From the NCBI GenBank assembly GCA_964567665.1, contig CAZMNN010000026.1, forward strand, positions 1 through 34,491: a stretch of 34,491 bases of DNA. The letters run 5' to 3'. This DNA is from UBA1731 sp964567665. Lineage in GTDB: Bacteria > Verrucomicrobiota > Kiritimatiellia > RFP12 > UBA1067. The notes under the pieces were generated by a model. It was not told the DNA's origin and did not search any database. It saw nothing but the letters and a program-made list of their open reading frames with translations. This document shows positions 7,393 to 15,992 of the stretch, piece by piece. Position numbers and translations under genes: made by a program. Position 1 is the first letter of the stretch. Each line of letters opens with the position of its first letter.

Positions 7393-8697
7393 ATGAAAAG
7401 ACGTGAATTCATAGGCGCGGCCGCTGCGGGCGCCGCATTGGCGTTCGGCGACTGGGGGCGGATCTTCGCCGCCGGAACGGACAACCCGCTTGTCGGAAAG
7501 GCATGGCCCGGCTGGAATGCCGGCGAGTTCCAGACGCACTTCATCTACACGGGGCGGGCGGAATCGATCTTCATGATATTTCCGGACGGCACGACGATGC
7601 TGATCGACTGCGGCGACTATGACGTCCCGAACAGGCTTGTCCGTCAGACGCCCGTTTTGCCAAATCGCGCAAAAGGGTCCGGCGAATGGATCGCCCGCTA
7701 CGTTCAGCGGGCAAACCCGTTCGGCCGAAAGGTCGACTACTGGATGCTCTCCCACTGGCATGCCGATCACGCCGGATGCGAGACATCGTACGCCCGCCGC
7801 GAAGAGCGCGACGGCGACGACTGGTTCGTTTCGGGGCTTGCCGAGGCGATCGACCACCTTGAGTTCGGCAAGGGATTCGACCGGTGCTGGCCCGACACGA
7901 ACGATCCGTACCCGAACCGGAATCTCGACTGCCGCGAGTTCACGCACATCGTGCGCACATACAAATATCTTGAGAAGCATCGCGGCCTGAAAATTGAGAA
8001 GTTCCGCGTCGGCGAGAAGAATCAGGTGGCAATGCTCAAGAATCCTTCCGCCTATCCGACGTTCAACGTGCTCAACATCTGCGGGAACGGAAAGATCCTC
8101 TGCCGCGACGGCTCGGTGAAAGACCTCTACAAGGACGTGTTCGTGCCGGGATTCGATTCGGGGTGGCGCGTCGAGAACGGCATGAGCTGCGGCATGATCC
8201 TCTCCTACGGCAAGTTCCGCCTCTACACGGCCGGGGACTTCCAGGACTTCTGGCACAACGTCGACGGATCGAAGTTCGAGGTCGAGGACGCGCTCGGCGC
8301 GGAGCTTGACGCCGTCGACGTCGCGAAGACAAACCACCACGGCTCGCACTCCATGACGGAAGAGCTGGTGAAGGCGCTGAAAGCGCGTGTGTGGGTCACG
8401 TGCGTATTTGCGCTGCACAACAACGACGCCGGAACGCTGAAGCGGCTCTCCGACCGCAGCCTGTACGCTGGCGACCGCGCCGTCTGCCCGACCTGTTACC
8501 CGGCGAGGAGGCAAAAGGGCGATGGTGCGGCGGCGTGGACGAAGGACATCGTTTCGTCGTCGTACGAACCCGGACACGTCGTCGTGAACGTCGCGCCCGG
8601 CGGAGACGATTACACGGTTTCGTACCTTGACGCCAAGGACGAGTCGATGACCGTGCGAAGCGTGATGTCGTTCAAGTCAAGGGGAGCCGAAAGCTGA
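7393..8697 (+). CDS. Tat-exported metallo-beta-lactamase-fold hydrolase
   Basis: This is a 434-residue protein with a twin-arginine signal (MKRREFIGAAAAGAALA, cleavage around residue 27), so it should fold with its metal in the cytoplasm and act outside it. The MBL-fold metal motif HxHxDH is intact: SHWHADHAG at residues 120-128 (H121, H123, D125, H126). A later aspartate (TAGDF, D282) and a histidine cluster (TNHHGSH, 315-319) complete the expected binuclear site. The overall arrangement resembles the ComEC/Rec2-type MBL subgroup, acting as a stand-alone domain. Substrate is unknown; MBL-fold enzymes include phosphodiesterases, esterases and lactonases. It is the first gene of a plus-strand operon, 36 bases before the LamG/GH112-like gene. 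The operon context suggests a role in extracellular glycan processing, but this is inferred. Confidence 0.85.
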   Translation: MKRREFIGAAAAGAALAFGDWGRIFAAGTDNPLVGKAWPGWNAGEFQTHFIYTGRAESIFMIFPDGTTMLIDCGDYDVPNRLVRQTPVLPNRAKGSGEWIARYVQRANPFGRKVDYWMLSHWHADHAGCETSYARREERDGDDWFVSGLAEAIDHLEFGKGFDRCWPDTNDPYPNRNLDCREFTHIVRTYKYLEKHRGLKIEKFRVGEKNQVAMLKNPSAYPTFNVLNICGNGKILCRDGSVKDLYKDVFVPGFDSGWRVENGMSCGMILSYGKFRLYTAGDFQDFWHNVDGSKFEVEDALGAELDAVDVAKTNHHGSHSMTEELVKALKARVWVTCVFALHNNDAGTLKRLSDRSLYAGDRAVCPTCYPARRQKGDGAAAWTKDIVSSSYEPGHVVVNVAPGGDDYTVSYLDAKDESMTVRSVMSFKSRGAES

Positions 8698-8733
8698 GGC
8701 ACCGTCCGGCGCGACGGCGGGAAAGGAAGGAAC

Positions 8734-11700
8734 ATGGAACAGGACTGGAACATGAAAACGAAGGTGACGGGGATGGCGAAGTGGTTCGCCATGTTTGCGG
8801 CGTGTGCCGTCTGCATCAGCCACGCGCTCGGCGCGGAATCGGACCCGGACGGGCTTGTGGCGGCCTATGACTTCCGGGATGCGCAGGACGGATTCGTGCG
8901 CGACTACGGCCCGAACGCAAACCCCGGCATCCTCCACAGCTTCTCCGGGAACGTGCAGGATGCGCTGACGCGGAACGCCGACGGCGAATCCGTCTTCAAG
9001 GGCGACGGCAACGGAAACTACGTGACCATACCGGATCATGCCGCCTTGCGGGACAGCGATTCCTTTACCGTCGAGATGGTGTGCACCATCAACGAACTGC
9101 CGACGGACGGCGCCAACGCCCTGTTCGCATTCGAATCGACGCGCGCTCGCCTGTGGATCAGTCCGGACGGGACTCTTTCGATGGACAGCACGCCGGATTC
9201 CACGCCGAACTATTTCTCGTCCCCCAAGGTGAAGTTCGAGACCGGACGGCGACTGCACGTCTTCGCATTCATCAGCGGCGAGGAGATGGGCGTGGCGGTG
9301 AACGGAGATCTGCGCATCTCGAAGAACTACCGGGGAAGCCTGCGGCGGTCGCACGGCGACGTCAGTGTCGGCGGGCATCCGTTCAGGAGCAACCGCTACA
9401 TGAACGGCACTATCGAGATGGTGGCGTTCTACAACAGGAGACTGACCGATGCGGAGATGAAAAGCGAAGCCGCACCTCGCTTCCGTCCGTCGGCGACGGC
9501 GAAGACGGCGGTGTTCGCGCCTGGCGAGGCCGTCTCCTTCACGTCGATGGACGGCGTGGCCGAGCCGGCGAAGCCCGCCCGTGACGGAGACGTCTATTCA
9601 TGGAATGCGCCCGGCGGAAAAGTCATCCGGAAAATCGAGCGGAAATCGCTCGAAAGCCGGAAAGCGCTGCTTGAGCGGATGATTGCCCAGCGCCGGTTTC
9701 CCGCGATCTACACGGACAAGCTCAAGGTCTATCTCGACAACCGTCTCCTTTCGCGATTCGACGCCCTCCACCATCAGATGACGCTTCACGAGCAGCAACT
9801 CTTCCGATACGCGAACCGCCTTCACGCCATGGCCGGGCGCGAGTTCGACGAGGCCTTGCTTCGCGGGGGGAAAAACGGGCTGCCGCCCATCATGACGGAA
9901 CTGCCGCCGTTCGGAAAGCCTGCGTTCCGCGAATTCGTGTACGAAAAGGCGAAGGAGCTTTATGCGCGGAACTTCTGGATCGACCTCCGCTCCTCGCATC
10001 CGAGAGTTTCCGATGAGGATCAGCTCAATTTCATCCTCTCGAAAAACGAGAAGGTCTCGACCGGCGGACCGCTCATCACCAATTCCCTGCTCCACGACTG
10101 GATGGCAAAGCATCCTGACCAGCAGGAGACAGGGTACAGCTTCTCCGATGCAACGGCCACCGGCGGCAAGCTGGAATTGTCCGTCGCCGAGCCGTTCGCA
10201 AACCTCCACTACGATCCGTACCGCTACTGGCAGGTGCGAGACGAGACAACGAAAGCCGATGTCGCGCCCCGCACGGGCTGGACGTTCGACGCGACGCGCT
10301 ACATGGTCACGATCGACCGCACCGTCGCCGGGCATCGCTACGCGGTATACTACTGCGCTCGCCACGGAACGGGGCTGAACATCTGCCTCCAGAATGAGGA
10401 GCAGGTAAATCTGTACCTGAACGATTGGCGGAAGTTCTGTGGACAGTACCGTGGCAAGTTGCTTTTTCACCACATGGACGCCTGTTTCCACTACTTCACG
10501 GGCAAGCGCATGAAATGGTGGGAGTTCTGGGGCTACAACGGATGCAACGCCAACCCGACGGCGCAAAAGGCGTTTGAGGAGTTCTCCGGCATGAAGTTCC
10601 GTCCGGCCATGCTGTTCGCCTCGCTCGACGGCCCGGCCATAAACTACACCCCGACGCCGGAGATCCAGGCCTGGATGGCGTTCAACCAGAAGACGGTCAC
10701 GGACTTCATGCGGAAAGTCTCGGACATCGCGAAGGCGAACGGGATCATGTACCAGTTCTACTGGGGCGACAAGCACCTCGGGATCGAGCCTGATCTCGAT
10801 GCGTTCGAGCGCACGGGCATACAGTCGATCGCCCGGCCGCTTCAGGATGCCGTCGACGTGCGGTCGATGACCGAGCAGAACGGGAAGGCGTTGACGTCCG
10901 GACGCCTTGAATGGCTCTTCTCGTACATGGTGAACCGTCCCGACTCGATCTCCAAGATATTCGACAACTGGCAGAGGAACAGGCGAGGCGAACTCTTCCG
11001 GGTGCGCGACATGCACTACTTCGCGGAGTTCGTGCCGGTGTTCGCCTACGGGGACGCGCCAACGGCCGACCTCTACATGCGCCTCTTCAAGCGCGTCAAC
11101 GAAGAGTTCCTTCTGATGTACAAGTACCTGCACAACGAGAAGGTGTTCACGCACGATCTCAACGTGTACGTCATCAACGAATGGGGGCGACAGTATCCAT
11201 GGCGTCCGTGGCGAGATCAGTTCCTGCGCCACTTCACCGACATGCCCGTCAACATGAAGTGGATCAGCCTTCGCGAAATCGCCGAGCGCGGCGTTCCGTC
11301 CGACGCCTCGCTGCTGCTGAACTACGGCAACGAGGGGAGCGCATGGGTTGGCACGACGGGATGGGCGGATCCGCGCTTGGCGGCGAACATCCGCACGTTC
11401 GTGAAATCCGGCGGCGGATTCCTCGGCGTCGGTGCCGCCGCCTGCGTCGGCGGGACGAACCGGCTTGCGGATGTTCTCGGATTTGAATATGCGGACGGAC
11501 GTGGCGGACGCTCGCCGGTCGTCATTTCTTCGACAAAGGATGAGTTTCTTGTCCAGTCTGTTCCCACGACCCTCTCCGGTGAACCGTTCCGCTGCGACCG
11601 GAACGTCCGTCCACAGGACGGCTTCAGGCTCCTCGCCTCCGGAGACGGCGCAACGCCGGTGCGTCCGCTCGTGGGCGACAACCGCTACGGCAAGGGTCGC

Positions 11701-12057
11701 AGCGTCTACATCTCCTTCCAGAGCAACGAGCCGGCGTATGGCGACCTGCTGAAGCGGGCGATCTTTGCGGCGGCGGGACGCGAGAGCGAACTGACGCGCC
11801 TGTATTCACGCAATCCGGCAGTCCAACCATACGCCTATCCGTCAAAGAACCTCGTCGCGCTGAACAACGACACCTGCGAAACGCAGAAGACGACGCTGAT
11901 GCTCGATACGCGGATATTCCCGAAACTCGGCGACACGGTCAAGGTCATCAACCTGATCGACCGGAAGACCGTCGGTACGTATTCGCGCAAGCAGCTCGCG
12001 GATGGCGTTGAGTTCACCCTTGACGGCGCGACGGCCGAGTATTTTGTCATGGAATAG
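8734..12057 (+). CDS. Secreted LamG plus GH112-like (lacto-N-biose phosphorylase family) protein
   Basis: This 1107-residue protein has a signal peptide (about residues 15-34, ending ISHALGA) and an AAGGAAGG ribosome site before ATG 8734; ATG 8752 is an alternative start. Residues about 42-245 form a LamG/concanavalin-like module. After a helical linker (about 270-380), the rest resembles GH112 galactosyl-N-acetylhexosamine phosphorylases. The evidence is RYWQVRDET (near 493), WTFDATRYMVTID, WWEFWGYNG.NANPTAQKAFEEF, GIMYQFYWGDKHLGIEPD (D679), and a glutamine-amidotransferase-like segment with FVKSGGGFLGVGAAACV near 892. The usual GH112 N-terminal motif around RDSDG is not visible. Known GH112 enzymes are cytoplasmic and phosphorolyse galacto-N-biose or lacto-N-biose. 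An exported, LamG-linked version is unusual and may have another activity or be a binding protein. It is the middle gene of the operon. Confidence 0.75.
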   Translation: MEQDWNMKTKVTGMAKWFAMFAACAVCISHALGAESDPDGLVAAYDFRDAQDGFVRDYGPNANPGILHSFSGNVQDALTRNADGESVFKGDGNGNYVTIPDHAALRDSDSFTVEMVCTINELPTDGANALFAFESTRARLWISPDGTLSMDSTPDSTPNYFSSPKVKFETGRRLHVFAFISGEEMGVAVNGDLRISKNYRGSLRRSHGDVSVGGHPFRSNRYMNGTIEMVAFYNRRLTDAEMKSEAAPRFRPSATAKTAVFAPGEAVSFTSMDGVAEPAKPARDGDVYSWNAPGGKVIRKIERKSLESRKALLERMIAQRRFPAIYTDKLKVYLDNRLLSRFDALHHQMTLHEQQLFRYANRLHAMAGREFDEALLRGGKNGLPPIMTELPPFGKPAFREFVYEKAKELYARNFWIDLRSSHPRVSDEDQLNFILSKNEKVSTGGPLITNSLLHDWMAKHPDQQETGYSFSDATATGGKLELSVAEPFANLHYDPYRYWQVRDETTKADVAPRTGWTFDATRYMVTIDRTVAGHRYAVYYCARHGTGLNICLQNEEQVNLYLNDWRKFCGQYRGKLLFHHMDACFHYFTGKRMKWWEFWGYNGCNANPTAQKAFEEFSGMKFRPAMLFASLDGPAINYTPTPEIQAWMAFNQKTVTDFMRKVSDIAKANGIMYQFYWGDKHLGIEPDLDAFERTGIQSIARPLQDAVDVRSMTEQNGKALTSGRLEWLFSYMVNRPDSISKIFDNWQRNRRGELFRVRDMHYFAEFVPVFAYGDAPTADLYMRLFKRVNEEFLLMYKYLHNEKVFTHDLNVYVINEWGRQYPWRPWRDQFLRHFTDMPVNMKWISLREIAERGVPSDASLLLNYGNEGSAWVGTTGWADPRLAANIRTFVKSGGGFLGVGAAACVGGTNRLADVLGFEYADGRGGRSPVVISSTKDEFLVQSVPTTLSGEPFRCDRNVRPQDGFRLLASGDGATPVRPLVGDNRYGKGRSVYISFQSNEPAYGDLLKRAIFAAAGRESELTRLYSRNPAVQPYAYPSKNLVALNNDTCETQKTTLMLDTRIFPKLGDTVKVINLIDRKTVGTYSRKQLADGVEFTLDGATAEYFVME

Positions 12058-12099
12058 TCCGACACCGGTCGGAAATACGCAAGCGACAGAACAACTGCC

Positions 12100-15000
12100 A
12101 TGAGAAAAATTGTCTTCTGCCTTATCGCCGCCACTTCGGCAATGCTGGCGGCCGCACCAGTCGATGACGTGAACGTCTTCATCGGAACCGACGGAACTGG
12201 GCACACAACGCCGGCGGCATGGTATCCATCCGGCTTCGTCCAGCCGGGGCCCGATACGGGATTCGGCGACTGGCAACACTGCAGCGGGTACTGCATCAAG
12301 GACAAGTCAATCTACGGATTCTCGCAGACGCACCTGTCTGGGACGGGATGTCCGGATCTGTGCGACTTCCTCATCCAGCCGTTCGTCGGCGACACGCCTA
12401 AGCCAACGGCAAAGGCATCGTGGGCCGAGCCGACGTTGTTGTTGCCGGCGTCCAAAGCCGACGGCAGCGAGCAGGCGTCTCCGGGCTACTATTCCGTGAC
12501 CTACGCCGACACCGGAATCCGCACTGAGATCACGGCGGCATCACGTGTCGGCGTATACCGCTTCACGGTCGGCAAGGGCGGATTCAAGCTGCTCATCGAC
12601 CCGCAGTGGAACAACCCACGCGCAGACGGCCCGGTCGTCGTCGCGTCGGATTCAGCCGTCGGCGAAGCCGCCCGTTCGTTTGCGGCCTATGTCCACAAGA
12701 AAGCGTGGCTTGAGCGCAAGGTCTGGTTCAAGGCCGCGTTCAGCCGTCCGTTCCGTTCTGCGGAGAGAGTGCCGAAGGTCGGACACGACGGCGCCGACCG
12801 CTGGGTTCTCGACTTCGGACTTCGTGAAGGCGAGCAGCTGCTGGTGAAGGTCGCCGTCTCCGCGACATCCGCCGATGGCGCCGAGCGCAACCTCGCGGAA
12901 CTGCCGGGATGGGATTTCGACGGAACGCGGGCCGACTGCCGCCGCGCATGGAACGAACTTCTGTCGCGTGTGGAGATCGACGAGCCGGACAGCGACAGGC
13001 GCACGGTCTTTTACACGGCTCTCTACCACGCCTATCTGCAGCCGACGCGGATATCCGACGTCGGCGACCCCGACCGCTATTCGGCATTCTCCATCTGGGA
13101 CACCTTTCGCGCCGTCCATCCGCTCTACACGATTCTCCGTCCGGAGATGTCCGCGCCGTTCGTCGAGTCGATGCTCGCGGAGTACCGCCGCACCGGTGCC
13201 TTGCCCGTTCTTCCGTATTTCGGCTTCGATTCGGACGCGATGATCGGGAAGCACGTCGTCTCGATGATCGTCGATGCGTATCTCAAGGGCGTCCAAGGCC
13301 CGGATTGGCGGCTCGCCTACGAGGCCGTGACGAACGCGCTCACCGTGACGCACCCGTGCGCGGCGAAGGAGGACTGGGCGGTGTACAACCGCCTCGGCTA
13401 CTATCCGTTCGACATCGTCGGCGGTGAGGGTGTTTCGCGCACGATGGAGATTGCGTTCGACGACTGGTGCGCGGCCGCGTTCGCCCGGCGCATGGGCGAC
13501 GCCGACGGCGAGCGGTTCTTCCGCCACCGCGCCGGCAACTGGTCGAATGTCCTCGACAGGACGATTGGGCTTGTGCGCGGCCGCGACTCGAAGGGCGCCT
13601 GGCGCACGCCGTTTGAGCCGTCCCGCTTCGGCGGAAGCAAGGACTGGATTCCGTACGACTGCACCGAGGGCAACGCCTACCAGTACACGTGGCACGTCTT
13701 TCAGGAGCCCGCCGCGCTGGTCTCCGCCCTCGGAGGGGAGCGCGCAGTCGATGCGAAGCTGCGAAGCCTGTTCTCGATGGAACACGTCCAAGTGGGCGAA
13801 GAGCCGGATGACTGCTCCGGGCGTATGGGCGAATATGTCCACGGAAACGAGCCAAGCCACCACATTCCGTACTTCTTTTCGCTTCTCCACGACGGAAACT
13901 TTGCCGCCGAGAAGATCCGCGAAATCTGCGACAGATTCTACTCCAACGCGCAGGACGGAATCTGCGGCAACGACGACTGCGGACAGATGAGCGCCTGGTA
14001 CATCTTCGCCTGTCTCGGCTTCTACCCGTTCAACCCGTGCGGCGGCGAATTCGTGATCGGTGCTCCGCAGGTCGCCGGCGCAACCGTCCGGCTCGCTGAC
14101 GGCAGGACGTTCCGGGTCGTGGCTGACGGGTTCTCAAAGGCGAACAAGTACGTGAAGTCCGTCACGCTCAACGGAAAGCCCATAGACGAGCCGAAGATCA
14201 CGTACGGACAGATCATGGAGGGCGGCGAGCTGCGGTTTGAGATGTGGAATCCGATTCGGCCGACCGGGCCGGATCCCGACATGCAGGTCTCGACCGTGCC
14301 CGACCATCTCAAGGCGTTCCTCTCAAAGCCGCGAGACGAACGCGAACGCCTCTTCGCTGACGAAGCGTCGCGCCTTTCGCTTGTCGCCGCAGGCCGACGC
14401 CCCAAGCCAGTCGTGCTCACGTGGCAATGGAGAGGGCGGGCCAACCCGACGTTCTCCGTAGACGTCTATCAACTTCCCGAAAACCGGCTCGTCTTCTCCG
14501 GCAAAGGGGCGGAGCAGCGGATGGAGGTGCGCAACCTGAAGCACGGTTGCAGGTACAGATGGACGGTCGCCTGCGAAACGTTCGGCGGCAAGGTTCAGGC
14601 GGAAAGCGAATTCGCCGTCGCGGCAGACGCACCGCGGATCATCGATCTGCCGTGCATCTACAACATGCGCGACATCGGCGGAAAGGCCGGGCTTGGCGGC
14701 AGACGCATCCGGCAGGGGCTGCTCTACCGTTCTGCTGGCTTCAACGACAACGCAACGACGGAAGGCGAAGAGCCATCGGCATGGAGACCAGCCACACCGC
14801 GATTCGATGCGGCCGGCGCAACTGAGATTATCCGTGCGACAGGACTACGGACGGATCTTGACCTGCGCAACCGCTGGGAGACCCACAGCATGACAAACTC
14901 GCCGCTTGGCCGCGCCGTCCGTTGGGTACAATCCTCATCCCGCGCCTACGGCGAAATGAACCGGGAGGACGCAAAAGCGGCGTTCGCAAAGGTATTCATG

Positions 15001-15309
15001 ACGGTGAACGATCCCGACAGCCTGCCGTTGGCGTTCCACTGCATCACCGGGGCAGACCGGACGGGGACGGTCGCCTACATTCTCGGCGCGGTTCTCGGCG
15101 TGTCGGAGGCCGACCTTGTCGCCGACTGGGAGACGACGGTGCTCTACAGCACGTACATGGGATTCACACACGCGAAGATCGATGCGCTTCGCGAACTTCT
15201 CGACGGCTATCCCGGCGATACGCTTGCGGACAAGGCGGCCGCCTACATAACCGGGTGCGGGTTCACGGAAGACGACATCGCCAAATTCCGCGAAATGATG
15301 CTTGAATGA
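12100..15309 (+). CDS. Secreted GH92 alpha-mannosidase fused to an Fn3-like and a tyrosine-phosphatase domain
   Basis: This is a 1069-residue exported protein (signal peptide about 1-19, MLAAAPVDD). Residues about 20-745 are a glycoside hydrolase family 92 enzyme: the start VDDVNVFIGT...GHTTPAAWYPSG, CTEGNAYQYTWHVFQE near 521-536, and the strongly conserved GNDDCGQMSAWYIFACLGFYP from residue 623. GH92 enzymes are calcium-dependent exo-alpha-mannosidases; some act on mannose-phosphate-mannose links. Residues about 768-843 look like a beta-sandwich (Fn3-like) linker. From residue 846 there is a bacterial tyrosine/dual-specificity phosphatase domain (LPCIYNMRDIGG, YRSAGF, TDLDLRN) with the full CX5R loop HCITGADRTG (C981, R987). 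Domain architecture implies coupled mannose release and dephosphorylation; substrate specificity is not readable. It starts 42 bases after the GH112-like gene, ends the operon, and is followed by a convergent hairpin. Confidence 0.88.
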   Translation: MRKIVFCLIAATSAMLAAAPVDDVNVFIGTDGTGHTTPAAWYPSGFVQPGPDTGFGDWQHCSGYCIKDKSIYGFSQTHLSGTGCPDLCDFLIQPFVGDTPKPTAKASWAEPTLLLPASKADGSEQASPGYYSVTYADTGIRTEITAASRVGVYRFTVGKGGFKLLIDPQWNNPRADGPVVVASDSAVGEAARSFAAYVHKKAWLERKVWFKAAFSRPFRSAERVPKVGHDGADRWVLDFGLREGEQLLVKVAVSATSADGAERNLAELPGWDFDGTRADCRRAWNELLSRVEIDEPDSDRRTVFYTALYHAYLQPTRISDVGDPDRYSAFSIWDTFRAVHPLYTILRPEMSAPFVESMLAEYRRTGALPVLPYFGFDSDAMIGKHVVSMIVDAYLKGVQGPDWRLAYEAVTNALTVTHPCAAKEDWAVYNRLGYYPFDIVGGEGVSRTMEIAFDDWCAAAFARRMGDADGERFFRHRAGNWSNVLDRTIGLVRGRDSKGAWRTPFEPSRFGGSKDWIPYDCTEGNAYQYTWHVFQEPAALVSALGGERAVDAKLRSLFSMEHVQVGEEPDDCSGRMGEYVHGNEPSHHIPYFFSLLHDGNFAAEKIREICDRFYSNAQDGICGNDDCGQMSAWYIFACLGFYPFNPCGGEFVIGAPQVAGATVRLADGRTFRVVADGFSKANKYVKSVTLNGKPIDEPKITYGQIMEGGELRFEMWNPIRPTGPDPDMQVSTVPDHLKAFLSKPRDERERLFADEASRLSLVAAGRRPKPVVLTWQWRGRANPTFSVDVYQLPENRLVFSGKGAEQRMEVRNLKHGCRYRWTVACETFGGKVQAESEFAVAADAPRIIDLPCIYNMRDIGGKAGLGGRRIRQGLLYRSAGFNDNATTEGEEPSAWRPATPRFDAAGATEIIRATGLRTDLDLRNRWETHSMTNSPLGRAVRWVQSSSRAYGEMNREDAKAAFAKVFMTVNDPDSLPLAFHCITGADRTGTVAYILGAVLGVSEADLVADWETTVLYSTYMGFTHAKIDALRELLDGYPGDTLADKAAAYITGCGFTEDDIAKFREMMLE

Positions 15310-15317
15310 ACTGACCG

Positions 15318-15346
15318 GCAGCCGTCATGGTGTCAATGACGGCTGC
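15318..15346. terminator. Convergent hairpin between the GH92 operon and the NYN gene
   Basis: A perfect 11-bp stem (GCAGCCGTCAT / ATGACGGCTGC) encloses a 7-base loop, 9 bases after the stop of the GH92 gene. The stop codon of the opposite-strand NYN gene (15333-15335) lies in the loop. No T-run follows on either strand, so termination strength is uncertain. Confidence 0.5.
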
Positions 15347-15914
15347 AGACCGCGCCAAGCCCAGTCACTTTCTTCACCAGTTCCTTGTCGGATGTCTTGA
15401 CGATAATGCGTGAGACATCAAGTCCAAGTATCTTCGCGGCGTGGACATAATCCACTATCAGGCGATCTGCCCGCTGCGAACCGACACCGCCGGTATATGA
15501 TATGCGATAGCGCCCATGCTTCGAGGAACGTTCGTCTGCGCCATCGAATATCACCCATGTATCGATTGGAGAATCGCAACATTCTCCGCTCTCCGCTTCA
15601 ACGGCATCATGCGTGTGCACTATTCCAATCCCTTGGAGAAACTCTGCCTTGAGCTTCGACACGTTCTCAGACGACAGTTTTGAGACGTTGCGATTGTGGA
15701 GGATGGCGTTCCATCCATCGATTATGCAAAACTGAGCATTGCAAGGGAGCCGCTCGAAATCATGCAGAGCGGTCAATGCAAGCGCGAAATGTGAGACAAG
15801 CGCATCGCGGTCGCTTTCGGCTGATACAAGACGCGCCTTCACCTTCGCAAGTTCCGTCTTGAGTTCCCTTACATGCGCCACCCGCGCATCCATGATTATG
15901 TTCGCCGCAGTCAT
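15333..15914 (-). CDS. NYN/PIN-like domain protein (YacP-type predicted RNase)
   Basis: This is about 193 residues from ATG at 15914; a TTG three codons upstream is an alternative start. The N-terminal third (to about residue 50) is charged and helical, likely a short coiled coil (VRELKTELAKVKARL). A NYN-type PIN nuclease fold follows. Acidic motifs typical of the fold are visible: CIIDGWNAI (D66, N69), TWVIFDGADE, GSQRADRLIVDYV and VKTSDKELV. YacP-family NYN proteins are predicted metal-dependent ribonucleases acting on structured or tRNA/rRNA substrates. It stands alone on the minus strand between the GH92 operon and the giant surface protein, with its own promoter. There is no evidence that it belongs functionally to the glycan locus. 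Confidence 0.75.
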   Translation of the reverse strand: MTAANIIMDARVAHVRELKTELAKVKARLVSAESDRDALVSHFALALTALHDFERLPCNAQFCIIDGWNAILHNRNVSKLSSENVSKLKAEFLQGIGIVHTHDAVEAESGECCDSPIDTWVIFDGADERSSKHGRYRISYTGGVGSQRADRLIVDYVHAAKILGLDVSRIIVKTSDKELVKKVTGLGAVCSRH

Positions 15915-15955
15915 CAAATCCAATCCGCAGAATTTACCTTTTGTCTGTGTGCGCT

Positions 15956-15984
15956 ATTATACCGTTTACGGCTGCGTGGAACAA
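15956..15984 (-). promoter_or_regulatory. Predicted promoter for the NYN gene
   Basis: On the minus strand TTGTTC (15984-15979), a 17-base spacer and a perfect TATAAT (15961-15956) give a leader of about 35 bases to the ATG at 15914. Confidence 0.55.
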
Positions 15985-15992
15985 TCATAGGC

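Noticed and set aside
7312..8577. 421-residue minus-strand open frame opposite the MBL-fold gene
   Set aside because: It is Arg/Val-rich with no motifs and lies opposite a gene with an intact HxHxDH site.
9598..11232. 544-residue minus-strand open frame opposite the LamG/GH112-like gene
   Set aside because: It is antisense to a gene with clear domains; its composition is typical of shadow frames in GC-rich DNA.
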